From contig NZ_BOPC01000017.1 in NCBI RefSeq assembly GCF_016863555.1, positions 97,134 through 161,133 of the forward strand: DNA of 64,000 bases, given 5' to 3'. Shown piece by piece: positions 9,743-19,395 of this stretch (position 1 is its first letter; each line of letters starts with the position of its first letter). Position numbers and translations under genes: made by a program. This DNA comes from Micromonospora qiuiae (GTDB lineage Bacteria > Actinomycetota > Actinomycetes > Mycobacteriales > Micromonosporaceae). A model generated the notes under the pieces. The model was given only the letters and a program-made list of their open reading frames with translations, was not told where the DNA came from and made no database searches.

Positions 9743-10536
9743 GCGCGCGTACCTTCCTCGTCGCCGCCCTCGGCGGCACCCGCGCCGCCGGGCGCGTGGC
9801 CGGCTTCGCCAGCTTTGCCGCGATCCGTTCCTTGGCCACCGTCGCTGCCGCTGGGCGCGGGCGTGCCATCGTCACCGTCGCTGCCGCTGGGCGCGGGCGT
9901 GCCATCGTCACCGTCGCTGCCGGGCGTGCCGCCACTGGAGTCGGCGCGGCGCGGGGATGGGCGTTCGGGGCGTACCGCCGGGATGGTCGGGCGGGCGGCG
10001 GAGGCGGCGGGAAGGGCGGCCTTGCGCGCGGCGGCGGTCTCTTCCTTGGCCGGCTCGCCGTTGCGGTCGTGCGCGGGCGGCGGCGGTACGGTGACCATCC
10101 ACTCGCCAAGATGGTCCTTGTCGTGCAGCAGGTCCTTGATGTCGTACTCGGCGTACTCGAACTCCGGCGACCAGTAGAGCGCGTCAAAGGGGCAGACCTC
10201 GACGCAGATGCCGCAGTACATGCAGAGCGAGAAGTCGATGTCGAACCGGTCGAGCACGTTGCGCTGCCGGGGGCGGGCGGCGCCGGGCACCGCCACCTCC
10301 TCTTTGTGCGAGTCGATGTAGATGCACCAGTCCGGACACTCGCGGGCGCAGAGCATGCAGACCGTGCAGTTCTCCTCCAGCAACGCGATCACCCCGCGCG
10401 AGCGGGGCGGCAGGTCGGGGGCCACATCCGGGTACTGCTGAGTGGTCGAGCGCCTCGTCATCGTCTTCAGCGTGACGGCCAGCCCCTTGACCAGGCCGCT
10501 GCCGGGCACGCCGCCCGCGTCACCCCGTTCGCTCAT
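9739..10536 (-). CDS. nuoI: NADH-quinone oxidoreductase subunit I
   Basis: A 265-residue iron-sulfur subunit carrying the two 4Fe-4S clusters N6a and N6b. The first cysteine motif is [15 protein letters not shown] and the second [13 protein letters not shown]. The ATG at 10536 was chosen because the protein starts just before the expected N-terminal region; a longer reading to 10698 has no family similarity. About 110 extra C-terminal residues are acidic and Gly/Ser/Pro-rich, with a short repeat [12 protein letters not shown] present twice (DNA around 9835-9917). It begins the nuoIJKLMN run, which is separated from nuoH by about 1.7 kb. Confidence 0.94.
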   Translation of the reverse strand: MSERGDAGGVPGSGLVKGLAVTLKTMTRRSTTQQYPDVAPDLPPRSRGVIALLEENCTVCMLCARECPDWCIYIDSHKEEVAVPGAARPRQRNVLDRFDIDFSLCMYCGICVEVCPFDALYWSPEFEYAEYDIKDLLHDKDHLGEWMVTVPPPPAHDRNGEPAKEETAAARKAALPAASAARPTIPAVRPERPSPRRADSSGGTPGSDGDDGTPAPSGSDGDDGTPAPSGSDGGQGTDRGKAGEAGHAPGGAGAAEGGDEEGTRA

Positions 10537-10876
10537 GTCGACCATCCTGCCCTGTGTGCACGGCGCGCGCGACCACGACCCGGGCTCAGCCGGTAGTACC
10601 GTGACCACGGGGAGAACGACCCATCGGAAAGGGCCCGCCAGATGACCGCCGCGCTGCACGACGACTTTCCGCACCTCTGGGTGCCGATCCTGGCCCACGC
10701 GGTGAGCAACGGTGCCCTGGTCGTGCTCGCCTTCGCCGCCCAGGCCGCCTGATCGCCGCTTCCGGCCCAGTCACCAGCGGTTCGGCTCGGTCAGCAACGC
10801 TTTCTGCTGAGCCGCCGGGCAGCCGATCAGCGATGATGGGACCCGAACGGGAGCTGGCACGGGCAAAGGCGGGGCG
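10537..10876. other. Intergenic region between divergent nuoI and the reductase gene
   Basis: This 340-bp stretch must contain the promoters of the nuoI run (leftward) and of the plus-strand reductase gene (rightward). A short plus-strand ORF at 10642-10752 is described separately. I see no convincing operator or terminator here. Confidence 0.4.
10642..10752 (+). pseudogene. Possible remnant of a CPBP membrane protease
   Basis: A 36-codon ORF reads [19 protein letters not shown] near its end. This resembles the last conserved motif of CPBP (Abi/CAAX-like) intramembrane metalloproteases, where a tryptophan or proline precedes ILAH and an asparagine follows. Only this C-terminal piece is present. 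A chance match is possible, and a genuine small membrane peptide cannot be excluded. Confidence 0.25.
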
Positions 10877-11947
<1,071 letters not shown>

Positions 11948-12213
11948 GCATCCCGTCAAGAATCTAGTCGGTCGCTGAAGCTTCTGGTCAGCGGCAGCGC
12001 CGCCGACCAGGTCCTCAACCCTGTTCGTGGCCGCTTTGCTCTGCTTCAACCTACGCAACGGTTTACTGAAGTGAATCTTGGACCCGGAAGGCCCCTGCCT
12101 CGGCAGAAAGTGTCCAAGATCGCCTACTCTGACCCGCTTCATCAGCGCCGTGGGGCCGGAGCCTCCCTCGACCAGCCGATGTTCTCCTGTTAGCGACAGA
12201 ACCTCTGGTCAGG
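11948..12213. other. Gene-free stretch between convergent genes
   Basis: This stretch holds no credible ORF. The only structure I see is a 9-bp inverted repeat ATCTTGGAC (12075-12083) and GTCCAAGAT (12112-12120) spaced by 28 nt. It may act in termination of the reductase gene. Confidence 0.4.
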
Positions 12214-12268
12214 TGTTAAGAAGGGGCCCTTCCTATACCGCAGGCGTTAAAAGGGGGCCCTTCCTTAC
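12214..12268 (-). terminator. GGGCCC palindromic repeat R1 after nuoH
   Basis: Two near-palindromic GGGGCCC-containing arms flank the spacer ACCGCAGGCGTTAA. It ends 5 bp before the nuoH stop codon on the 3' side. It is one of four copies in this window (others at 20521, 21845 and 23187). Its orientation relative to the upstream gene matches the other three copies. Confidence 0.7.
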
Positions 12269-12273
12269 ATTCC

Positions 12274-13236
12274 TTACATCGCAAGGCGGACGGCGGCGGT
12301 TAGTACCAGTTGGGCGAGGGCGGTGGGGACGAGGACCAGCCAGCAGAGGCGTTGGAGCTGGTCCGCGCGGAGGCGGGGGTAGGCGACCCGGAGCCAGATG
12401 ATCAGGAAGCTGACGGCGGCCACCTTGAGCACGGTCCAGAGCCAGCCGAGTTGAGCGTCGGCGAAGGGACCCTGCCAACCACCGAGGAAGAGCACTGTGG
12501 TCAGCGCGGCGATCACCACGATGCCGACGTACTCGGCCAGCAGCAGGAACGCGAACCGCAAGCCGGTGTACTCGGTCAGGTATCCGAAGACCAACTCCGA
12601 GTCGGCCACCGGCATGTCGAACGGCGGCCGGCGGATCTCGGCCAGGCCGGCCAGGAAGAAGACCACCATCGCCGGGGCCTGCCAGATCAGCCACCAGGGC
12701 CGCCACGCCTCGACGATGCCGGAGAGGCTCAGCGTGCCGGCGGCCATCGCCACCGACGCGGCGGCCAGCACCAGCGGCAGCTCGTAGCCGAGCAGCTGGG
12801 CGGCGCCGCGTAGCCCGCCGAGCAGGCTGTACTTGTTGGCCGAGGCCCAGGCCGACATCAGCACCGCCAGCACGCCCACGCCGACCACCGCCAGCACGTA
12901 GAACAGGCCGACGTCCAACGGCTGCCCGACCAGGTCGTTCGGGCCGAGCGGGATGACCAGCAGGACCAGCAGGTACGGCAGGAGCGCCACCGCTGGTGCC
13001 AGCCGGAACACCGGCCTGTCCGCCGCCCGCGGGGTGATGTCCTCCTTCTGGACGAACTTCACCCCGTCGGCGATCAGCTGCGCCCAGCCGTGGAAGCCGC
13101 CCGCGTACATCGGGCCGAGCCGACCCTGCATGTGCGCCATCACCTTGTGCTCCGCCTGCCCGACCAGCAGCGGAAGGACGAGGAAGGCGACCAGCACCCC
13201 GCCGATCCGGATCACCAGCTCCAGCCACAGCGGCAT
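12274..13236 (-). CDS. nuoH: NADH-quinone oxidoreductase subunit H
   Basis: This 320-residue membrane subunit normally forms the quinone-entry channel together with NuoB and NuoD. Family motifs include MQGRLGPMYAGGFHGWAQLI, ASANKYSLLGGLRGAAQLL with YELPLVL, and the conserved acidic loop RRPPFDMPVADSELVFGY. The ATG at 13236 overlaps the nuoC TGA by one base, so the two are translationally coupled. Repeat R1 lies at its 3' end, separating it from the next nuo genes. Confidence 0.95.
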   Translation of the reverse strand: MPLWLELVIRIGGVLVAFLVLPLLVGQAEHKVMAHMQGRLGPMYAGGFHGWAQLIADGVKFVQKEDITPRAADRPVFRLAPAVALLPYLLVLLVIPLGPNDLVGQPLDVGLFYVLAVVGVGVLAVLMSAWASANKYSLLGGLRGAAQLLGYELPLVLAAASVAMAAGTLSLSGIVEAWRPWWLIWQAPAMVVFFLAGLAEIRRPPFDMPVADSELVFGYLTEYTGLRFAFLLLAEYVGIVVIAALTTVLFLGGWQGPFADAQLGWLWTVLKVAAVSFLIIWLRVAYPRLRADQLQRLCWLVLVPTALAQLVLTAAVRLAM

Positions 13237-14117
13237 CAGGGCGTACCTCCGTCGTCGGCCCGCTCGGTCGCCGCCGGCCCCCTCTGGGACGGCCGGTCGG
13301 CCGGCGGGCCGGAGCGCGCAGGGCCGTCGCCGGGCCCGCCGGTCGCGCCGGGCAGCGGACCGCCGTCCGCCGCGGCGGACCCTTCTCCCGCCGGGGCAGG
13401 GCCCTTTCGAGCCGGGCGGGCAGGGCCTTCCGCCGCCGGAACGGGCGCTTCCCGAGCCGGGCGGGCGGGCCGCTCCCGAGCCGGGCGGGCCGGCACGCCG
13501 CCACGTGGTCCCTCCCCGACGCCGCCCGCCCCGGCCGGCGTGGGCGTCGTGCCCCACTCTCCCGGCGCGGGCACGCCCGGCGGTCGGATCGGCCGTCGAC
13601 CCCCACCGGCCTCCGACTCGCCCGGCTCCTTCGCCCCCGGCCAGGGCTTGGCCACCCGCGAGGCGAGCACGAACTCCTTGCGTAGCGGGTGCCCCTCGAA
13701 TTCTGGCGGCAGCAGCAACGGCCGCAGGTCGGCGTGGCCGGCGAAGTCGATGCCGAACATCTCGTGGGTCTCCCGCTCGTGCCAGGCGGCACCCGGGAAC
13801 ACATCCACCACGGACTCGACCGTCGGCGTCTCGCGCCGCACCCGCGCACGCAGCAGCACGCCGTGCCGGTGCCGGGTGGACCAGAGGTGGGCGACCACGT
13901 CGAAGCCACCGGCCAACTCGTCGACCGCGGAAAGCCAGTCGAAGTAGTCGCAGGCCAACTCGGCGTCGTCGCGCGCGGCCAGCAGCGCCGCGCGCCAACC
14001 CTCGCAGGGTACGTCGACGGTGGCCCGGGAGTGGGCCTGACCGCCGGAGACCGTCGCGGCGGCCTCGACGGGCGCGAGCAGCGCGACGAGCCGCTGGCCG
14101 ACCTCTTCCGGTGTCAT
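13236..14117 (-). CDS. nuoC: NADH-quinone oxidoreductase subunit C with extended tail
   Basis: The first 185 residues are the 30-kDa (NuoC) subunit of complex I, with the signature HERETHEMFGIDFAGHADLR and GHPLRKEFVL. About 105 further residues are an unusual Pro/Ala/Gly/Arg-rich tail with imperfect repeats such as RPARPAREAPVP and PARPARKGPAP. The protein totals 293 residues. It is not fused to NuoD, and no nuoD gene follows, which is exceptional because NuoC and NuoD normally dock together. The start at 14117 matches the family; longer readings overlap the divergent dehydrogenase. Confidence 0.92.
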   Translation of the reverse strand: MTPEEVGQRLVALLAPVEAAATVSGGQAHSRATVDVPCEGWRAALLAARDDAELACDYFDWLSAVDELAGGFDVVAHLWSTRHRHGVLLRARVRRETPTVESVVDVFPGAAWHERETHEMFGIDFAGHADLRPLLLPPEFEGHPLRKEFVLASRVAKPWPGAKEPGESEAGGGRRPIRPPGVPAPGEWGTTPTPAGAGGVGEGPRGGVPARPARERPARPAREAPVPAAEGPARPARKGPAPAGEGSAAADGGPLPGATGGPGDGPARSGPPADRPSQRGPAATERADDGGTP

Positions 14118-14250
14118 GCCGCTGATCCTATGGCCGACCACGGCGAAACGCGGTGCCCCGGGGGCGCGCAGGCGACGGTCGGACGTACGCGCACGGGTGG
14201 AGATGTTGACTTTGCCGGTGGTGGCCGGCGTCGGTCGTCAGGATGGGACG

Positions 14251-15297
14251 GTGCGCGCTGTGACTGTCATTCCCGGGGTACCGGGTTCGCTGCGGCTGCT
14301 CGACGACTACCCGGAGCCGGCCACCGACGAGGGCGCCATCCTGGTGGAGGCCCTGGCGGTGGGGATCTGCGGCACCGACATCGAGATCATCGAGGGGCAT
14401 TACGGCGAGGCGCCACCCGGCACCGACCACCTGGTGCTCGGGCACGAGTCGCTGGGCCGGGTCGTGGAGGATCCGACCGGCACCTTGCAGCCCGGCGACC
14501 TGGTGGCCGGGATCGTCCGACACCCGGACCCGCTGCCCTGCCCGAACTGTGCGGTCGGCGAGTGGGACATGTGCCGCAACGGCATGTTCACCGAACACGG
14601 CATCAAAGGGCTGCCCGGCTTCGCGCGCCAGCGGTGGCGCGTTCAGCCGCGCTTCGCCGTCGGGCTCCACCCGGCGCTGCGCGAGGTCGGCGTGCTGCTC
14701 GAACCGACCAGTGTGGTGGCCAAGGCGTGGGAGCACATCGACCGGATCGGCCAGCGGGCGGAATGGCAACCGCAGACAGCATTGATCACGGGTGCCGGGC
14801 CGATCGGCCTGCTGGCCGCGTTGCTGGCCAGTCAGCGGGGACTCGCCGTGCACGTGCTCGACCTGGCCACCGAGGGCCCGAAGCCCGCGCTGGCCGGTGC
14901 GCTCGGCGCGACGTACCACTCCGAGCCGGTCGACCAACTCGACTTCGAGCCGGACATCATCGTCGAGTGCACCGGCGCGCCGGTCGTCGTGCTGGAGGCG
15001 ATGTGCAAGGCCGCTCTGAACGGGATCGTCTGCCTGACCGGCGTCTCCACCGGCGGGCGGACCATCGACTTCGACGCGGGCGCCCTCAACCGGACCCTGG
15101 TGCTGGAGAACAACGTCGTCTTCGGTTCGGTCAACGCCAATCGGCGACACTGGGACGCTGCCGCCGACGCGCTGGCCCGGGCCGACCACGCCTGGCTCGG
15201 CTCGCTGATCACCCGCCGGGTGCCGTTGTCGGACTACGCCAGGGCGTACTCCCCCAGCCCCGATGACATCAAGGTGGTCCTCGACTTCACCGCCTGA
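14251..15297 (+). CDS. Glucose 1-dehydrogenase-like MDR oxidoreductase
   Basis: A 348-residue zinc-type medium-chain dehydrogenase/reductase related to archaeal and actinobacterial glucose/sugar dehydrogenases. Seen in order: catalytic-zinc region GICGTDIEIIEG, GHESLGRVV, structural cysteine region (PCPNCAVGEWDMC), LLEPTSVVAKAWEH, and the nucleotide-binding ITGAGPIGLLAAL. The acidic end of the second strand (HVLDLATEG) leaves NAD versus NADP open. The GTG at 14251 is preceded by AGGATGG. It is inserted on the plus strand between nuoC and nuoB, divergent from nuoC. The substrate is probably an aldose, by family analogy. Confidence 0.87.
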   Translation: MRAVTVIPGVPGSLRLLDDYPEPATDEGAILVEALAVGICGTDIEIIEGHYGEAPPGTDHLVLGHESLGRVVEDPTGTLQPGDLVAGIVRHPDPLPCPNCAVGEWDMCRNGMFTEHGIKGLPGFARQRWRVQPRFAVGLHPALREVGVLLEPTSVVAKAWEHIDRIGQRAEWQPQTALITGAGPIGLLAALLASQRGLAVHVLDLATEGPKPALAGALGATYHSEPVDQLDFEPDIIVECTGAPVVVLEAMCKAALNGIVCLTGVSTGGRTIDFDAGALNRTLVLENNVVFGSVNANRRHWDAAADALARADHAWLGSLITRRVPLSDYARAYSPSPDDIKVVLDFTA

Positions 15298-15303
15298 GCC
15301 GGC

Positions 15304-15864
15304 TCAGGCGGTCGGTGGGCGCACGGGTGGTGCGGTGAGCGAGGCGGTCGAGCGGGGTGAAACGTCGACCGGCGAAGCGAGCAGGTCGGGGCGGGACACC
15401 CCGCCGACGCCGGACTGCTCGGCGGCGATCTTCTCCTGCAACCGGAGGATGCCGTGCAGCAGCGCCTCCGGCCGGGGCGGGCAGCCCGGCACGTAGACGT
15501 CGACCGGGATGAGCTGGTCGACTCCCTTGGTCACCGAGTACGAGTCCCAGTACGGGCCGCCGCAGTTGGAGCAGGCGCCGAACGAGATGACGTACTTCGG
15601 CTCGGGCATCTGGTCGTAGAGCCGCTTGATCGCCGGGGCCATCTTGTCGGTGACCGTGCCGGAGACCACCATCAAATCGGCCTGCCGTGGCCCGTGCGCG
15701 AACGGGATCACCCCGAGCCGCATGAAATCGTGGCGCGACATGCTGGTCGCGATGAACTCGATGGCGCAGCAGGCCAGCCCGAAGTTGAAGACCCAGAGCG
15801 AGTAACGCCGGCCCCAGTTGAGCACGAACCGGATCGGCTCGCCGAGCACTGCCGGCAGCTGCAC
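15304..15864 (-). CDS. nuoB: NADH-quinone oxidoreductase subunit B
   Basis: This 186-residue subunit carries cluster N2, the last iron-sulfur centre before quinone. The tandem cysteines are at residues 32-33 ([10 protein letters not shown]). [10 protein letters not shown] and [16 protein letters not shown] complete the cluster ligands. The GTG start has GGGAGG upstream. No nuoA gene precedes it; upstream lies the decarboxylase gene. It is separated from nuoC by the convergent dehydrogenase gene, ending only 6 bp from it. Confidence 0.95.
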   Translation of the reverse strand: MQLPAVLGEPIRFVLNWGRRYSLWVFNFGLACCAIEFIATSMSRHDFMRLGVIPFAHGPRQADLMVVSGTVTDKMAPAIKRLYDQMPEPKYVISFGACSNCGGPYWDSYSVTKGVDQLIPVDVYVPGCPPRPEALLHGILRLQEKIAAEQSGVGGVSRPDLLASPVDVSPRSTASLTAPPVRPPTA

Positions 15865-15922
15865 CTCGAGCCTCCCTCATCTGTCCCGATGAACAGTCAA
15901 TCACAGCACCTGCGCGCCCGAG

Positions 15923-17398
15923 CTACCACGTTGGGCGTTGCAGCAACCCGACGAACTCCACCAGCAGCCGTTCCCGCAACCGGACCGGAGCGGCGTCGAG
16001 CAGGGTGTTCACCACCGCCATCCGCTCCGGCGGACCGGGACGGCCGGCCAGGCCGAGCCCGTCGGCCAGTCCGCCGACCAGTTCCGGCGTGAGTCTCTCC
16101 GGGGTGAGGCTGCCGGCGAGCGCCAGCAGTTCCGGCGGCAGCACCACCGGACCGTGGGCCCGTGCCGCGGCCGCCGCGTCGGCCAGGATCGGCCCGAACT
16201 CCGCCGCCCGGGGCGCCACCGCGGCGGTCACCGTAAGGTGCACGCTGCGCGGCAGGCCGGCGTACGCGAGCTGGGGCTGGGTGTGCCAGCCGAGCGCAGT
16301 CAGCTCGTCGACCAGCACGAAGAGGTCCAGATCCGGGTCGGTCGACGTGAGGCAGACCACCGTCGACTCCGGCTCGGCCACCAGCCGCAGCCCGTCGACG
16401 CCGCGTACCGCGTCGGCCAGTTCCCGCACCGCCGTCCAGGTCCGGCGGGTCAGCTCCAGGTAGCCGTCGTCGCCGAGGTGTCGCAGGGTGGCGTACGCGG
16501 CGGCGATCGGGCCACCGGAACGGGTGGAGGAGATCACCGGGTTGACCATGGTGTAGCCGGGCCAGTCGGCGTACGCGAAGTACTGCGGTGCCCGCAGCCC
16601 GGGATCGCGGTGCAGCAGCACCGAGACGCCCTTCGGGGCGTACGCGTACTTGTGCAGGTCGACGGAGATCGAGGTGACCCCGGGCACGGTGAAGTCGAAC
16701 GCGGGCACCGGCACGCCGAGGCGGCGCAGGTACGGCAGGGTCCAGCCACCGAAGCAGGCGTCCACGTGGCACCGCACCCCGGCCGCGGCGGCCACCTGCG
16801 CGATCTGCTCGACCGGATCGACGACGCCGTGCGCGTACGACGGCGCGGAGCAGACCACCAGGACCGTCTCCGGCCGGATCGCCGTGGCCATGTCGGCGAC
16901 CGCCGGCCGCAGCGTGATCGGGTCCAGACGCACCGGATCGAGTTCCACCCGCAGGTAGTGCGCCGCTTTGGCGAACGCGGCGTGGGCGCTGGCCGGCACC
17001 ACGACCCGGGGCACGTCGATCTCCGGCCGGGCGTCCCGGGCGGCCTTGACGGCCAGGATGAGCGACTCGGTGCCGCCGCTGGTGATGCTGCCGACCACCT
17101 CCGGCGCACTCGTGCCGGGCCCGCCGCCGAGGAGGCGCCCCGCTGCACCGACCAGCGCGTTCTCCATCGCGAGCAGGGAGGGAAAGGCCGTCGGGTCGAG
17201 CCCGTTGACGTGGGCACTTTCGGCGTACGCGGCAGCCGCGAGCTCGTCCAGCCCCGCCACCCCCGGGTCGTACACATACGCGAACAGCCGCCCCCCGTGC
17301 GTGGGCCGATCCAACCCCCGCAGTTCCCGGATCTCCCCCAGCACCCGCTCGGCGGACATCCCGTACGCGGGCAGCCCGGCCCCGCTCTCGTCGATCAT
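15923..17398 (-). CDS. PLP-dependent decarboxylase/lyase (group II decarboxylase fold)
   Basis: A 491-residue fold-type I PLP enzyme resembling sphingosine-1-phosphate lyase, tyrosine decarboxylase (MfnA) and glutamate decarboxylase. Seen are SGGTESLILAVKAAR (phosphate-binding region), HVDACFGGW (the aspartate that contacts the pyridine nitrogen), and VDLHKYAYAPKG with the Schiff-base lysine. The start ATG overlaps the stop of the upstream transporter gene by 4 bp and lies inside a large palindrome. The transporter may import the substrate or export the amine. The substrate cannot be decided; a lyase acting on a sphingoid-type phosphate is possible. Confidence 0.85.
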   Translation of the reverse strand: MIDESGAGLPAYGMSAERVLGEIRELRGLDRPTHGGRLFAYVYDPGVAGLDELAAAAYAESAHVNGLDPTAFPSLLAMENALVGAAGRLLGGGPGTSAPEVVGSITSGGTESLILAVKAARDARPEIDVPRVVVPASAHAAFAKAAHYLRVELDPVRLDPITLRPAVADMATAIRPETVLVVCSAPSYAHGVVDPVEQIAQVAAAAGVRCHVDACFGGWTLPYLRRLGVPVPAFDFTVPGVTSISVDLHKYAYAPKGVSVLLHRDPGLRAPQYFAYADWPGYTMVNPVISSTRSGGPIAAAYATLRHLGDDGYLELTRRTWTAVRELADAVRGVDGLRLVAEPESTVVCLTSTDPDLDLFVLVDELTALGWHTQPQLAYAGLPRSVHLTVTAAVAPRAAEFGPILADAAAAARAHGPVVLPPELLALAGSLTPERLTPELVGGLADGLGLAGRPGPPERMAVVNTLLDAAPVRLRERLLVEFVGLLQRPTW

Positions 17399-17461
17399 GG
17401 ACTTGTGGTCCCCTTTCCGTACTGCTTCGCGGCTTTCGTCCCGACCACAACTCCATGATCG
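17392..17461. repeat. Dispersed palindrome, copy D, spanning a gene junction
   Basis: Arms CGATCATGGACTTGTGGTC (17392-17410) and its near-perfect complement (17443-17461, 18 of 19 match) flank a 32-nt centre. The palindrome contains the start codon of the decarboxylase and encodes the last twenty or so codons of the transporter. Related palindromes with GATCNTG arms occur at 36253-36321, 57212-57264 and 61733-61800. Confidence 0.75.
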
Positions 17462-18987
17462 GCGGCGGCGTGAAGGGTGGTGGGGAGGGTGGCGAGGCGG
17501 GCCTCGGTGAGGTCGTAGGGGCGCAGGAGAAGAGTGGCCAGCCCGATCAGGAGGGCGGGTAGCACGGTGAAGCCGAGCAGCACGCCGAGGCGGGCGGTGT
17601 CGGACTGGGCGACGGCGGTCCCGGTGGTGGAAGAGACGTAGCCGGTGACGGCGAGCACGAGCCCGTAGATGCCGGGGCCGAGGGCCAGCCCGAGGGTCTC
17701 GCCAGCCGTCCACAGCCCGGTGAAGACGCCGGCCTGTCGACGCCCGGTGCGCGCCGTGTCGTACGCGATGCAGTCCGGCATCATGGCCAGCGCGAAGACC
17801 TGCTGCCCGGCGTACCCGACGCCGATCGACGCGACCAGCAGGTAGATCACGGACGCGGGCAGCAGCGGCGCGGCGACCAGGGCCAGCCCGCCGGCGGCCA
17901 GGATCAGCGACGCGGCCACCAGCCCGGCGAGTTTGCCCAGCCGGGCGCCGACCCGGGACCAGAGCGGCATCACCACCAGGGCCGGGCCGACGAAACAGAC
18001 GAACAACAGGGTGGGCCCGGTCGCCGAGTCGTTCAGGATCTGGTCGGCGAAGTACTGGACCCCGGCGAGGATCGTCGCCACCCCGGCGGACTGCACCACG
18101 AAGCAGAGCAGCAGCGCCCGGAAGGGCCGGTTGCGGCCGGCCACGGCGAACTGGGCGCGCAGGCTGGGCTCGCTCTCCCCGATGGTGCCCTGCGGAGCGG
18201 ACCGGGTGCCGAGGAATGCCCCGACCGCGCCCAGCGCGATCAGCGCCGCGACGAAGAGACCCATCCAGCGGTGCCCCGGCACGCCCCCGCCGGCCGCGTC
18301 GCGCACCAGCGGGGCCACCGCCCCGGAGACCAGGATGGCCAGTGCCAGGAGCGCGATCCGCCAGGTCATCATCCGGGTACGTTCGGCGTAGTCGCTGGTC
18401 AGCTCAGCCGGCATCGCCACGTACGGCACCTGGAAGAAGGCGAACGCGGTGGCGGTGGCCAGGAAGGCGACCGTCACGTACGCGGCGGCGGCGGGTCCGG
18501 CGCCGAACGGCGCGGCGAAGATCGACCCGAACAGCACGGCCAGCGCCAGCCCACCGATCAGCAGGTACGGCCGGCGGGCACCCCAGCGGGAGCGGGTGCG
18601 ATCGGAGATCCTCCCGGCCACCGGGTTGACCAGCACGTCCCACGCCTTCGGCAGCAGCACCAGCAGGGCCGCCAGCCCGGCGGCCACGCCGAGGGTGTCG
18701 GTGAGGTACGGCAGCAGCAACAGCCCCGGCACCGTGCCGAACGCCCCGGTGGCCAGCGAGCCGAGGGAGTATCCGACGTGCACCCTGCACGGCAGCAACC
18801 CCGGTGCGGCGGCCACCGCTGGGGCACCCGGCGCGGTCGGCGCTCCGACGGAACGCCCTGGCGTGCCCCCGGTCGGCGAGCCGACGGGTCGCACTGGCGT
18901 GCCCGCGCCCGTCCCGGACGGGAGGCCCGGCCGCGCCGACGGGTCAGCGGCGGGTGGTGAGCCGGATCCGCCCGGCGGCGCGGTCAT
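17395..18987 (-). CDS. GPH-family (sugar/cation symporter type) MFS transporter
   Basis: A 530-residue protein with a Pro/Gly/Ala-rich cytoplasmic head of about 60 residues, then twelve hydrophobic segments. The loop WDVLVNPVAGRISDRTRSRW followed by GARRPYLLIG is the signature of the glycoside-pentoside-hexuronide:cation symporter family. Its last 20 residues (VVVGTKAAKQYGKGTTSP) are encoded by the palindromic repeat copy D and look like an acquired tail. It overlaps the decarboxylase start by 4 bp, so the two form an operon. Substrate is unknown. A downstream start that omits part of the head is possible. Confidence 0.85.
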   Translation of the reverse strand: MTAPPGGSGSPPAADPSARPGLPSGTGAGTPVRPVGSPTGGTPGRSVGAPTAPGAPAVAAAPGLLPCRVHVGYSLGSLATGAFGTVPGLLLLPYLTDTLGVAAGLAALLVLLPKAWDVLVNPVAGRISDRTRSRWGARRPYLLIGGLALAVLFGSIFAAPFGAGPAAAAYVTVAFLATATAFAFFQVPYVAMPAELTSDYAERTRMMTWRIALLALAILVSGAVAPLVRDAAGGGVPGHRWMGLFVAALIALGAVGAFLGTRSAPQGTIGESEPSLRAQFAVAGRNRPFRALLLCFVVQSAGVATILAGVQYFADQILNDSATGPTLLFVCFVGPALVVMPLWSRVGARLGKLAGLVAASLILAAGGLALVAAPLLPASVIYLLVASIGVGYAGQQVFALAMMPDCIAYDTARTGRRQAGVFTGLWTAGETLGLALGPGIYGLVLAVTGYVSSTTGTAVAQSDTARLGVLLGFTVLPALLIGLATLLLRPYDLTEARLATLPTTLHAAADHGVVVGTKAAKQYGKGTTSP

Positions 18988-19019
18988 GGAGCCGAATCTT
19001 ACTCACGTTATGTCGTCGG

Positions 19020-19334
19020 TCACATCGACTCACCGGGCCACCAGCTGGCTGCCCGCATGTCCACCCGGTCCTGCCGCAGCGGCGTCCCCTCGGCGAGCCA
19101 TCGCGCCCGCGCCTCGGCCGCGAGCCCGGGAGGCATGCCGCCAGCGGCGTTCACCACCCGGTGCCAGGGCACGCCGCCACCGTGCCGGGACATGATCGCC
19201 CCCACCAGCCGGGCAGAGGTTCGCCCGGAGTCCTCGGTCAACGCGTCAGCGACCGCGCCGTACGACATCACCCGGCCGGGTGGGATTCGGTCAACCAGGC
19301 CCAGCACTGCCTCGACGTACTCCTCAGGTGTCAC
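19020..19334 (-). CDS. Alkyltransferase-like protein (ATL)
   Basis: This 104-residue protein has only the DNA-binding domain of the O6-alkylguanine-DNA alkyltransferase family. The segment IPPGRVMSYGAVADAL is the DNA-binding helix region. The active site reads GGVPWHRVVNA, with Trp where true alkyltransferases have the acceptor Cys (PCHR). Such ATL proteins flip O6-alkylguanine lesions and recruit nucleotide-excision repair rather than remove the alkyl group. The GTG start lacks a strong ribosome site. It is divergent from proB with 61 bp between. A gene of this type (Rv3204) also lies near moeB1 in M. tuberculosis, from memory. Confidence 0.9.
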   Translation of the reverse strand: MTPEEYVEAVLGLVDRIPPGRVMSYGAVADALTEDSGRTSARLVGAIMSRHGGGVPWHRVVNAAGGMPPGLAAEARARWLAEGTPLRQDRVDMRAASWWPGESM

Positions 19335-19395
19335 AGCTGGCCAGAGTATGGGAGGGGAGGCGGGGATTGCTGCGGCGACGACGCAGAATAGGCGG

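Noticed and set aside
15923..18987. A secondary-metabolite cluster around the decarboxylase and transporter
   Set aside because: No synthases, tailoring enzymes or regulators accompany the pair; it is a two-gene operon only.
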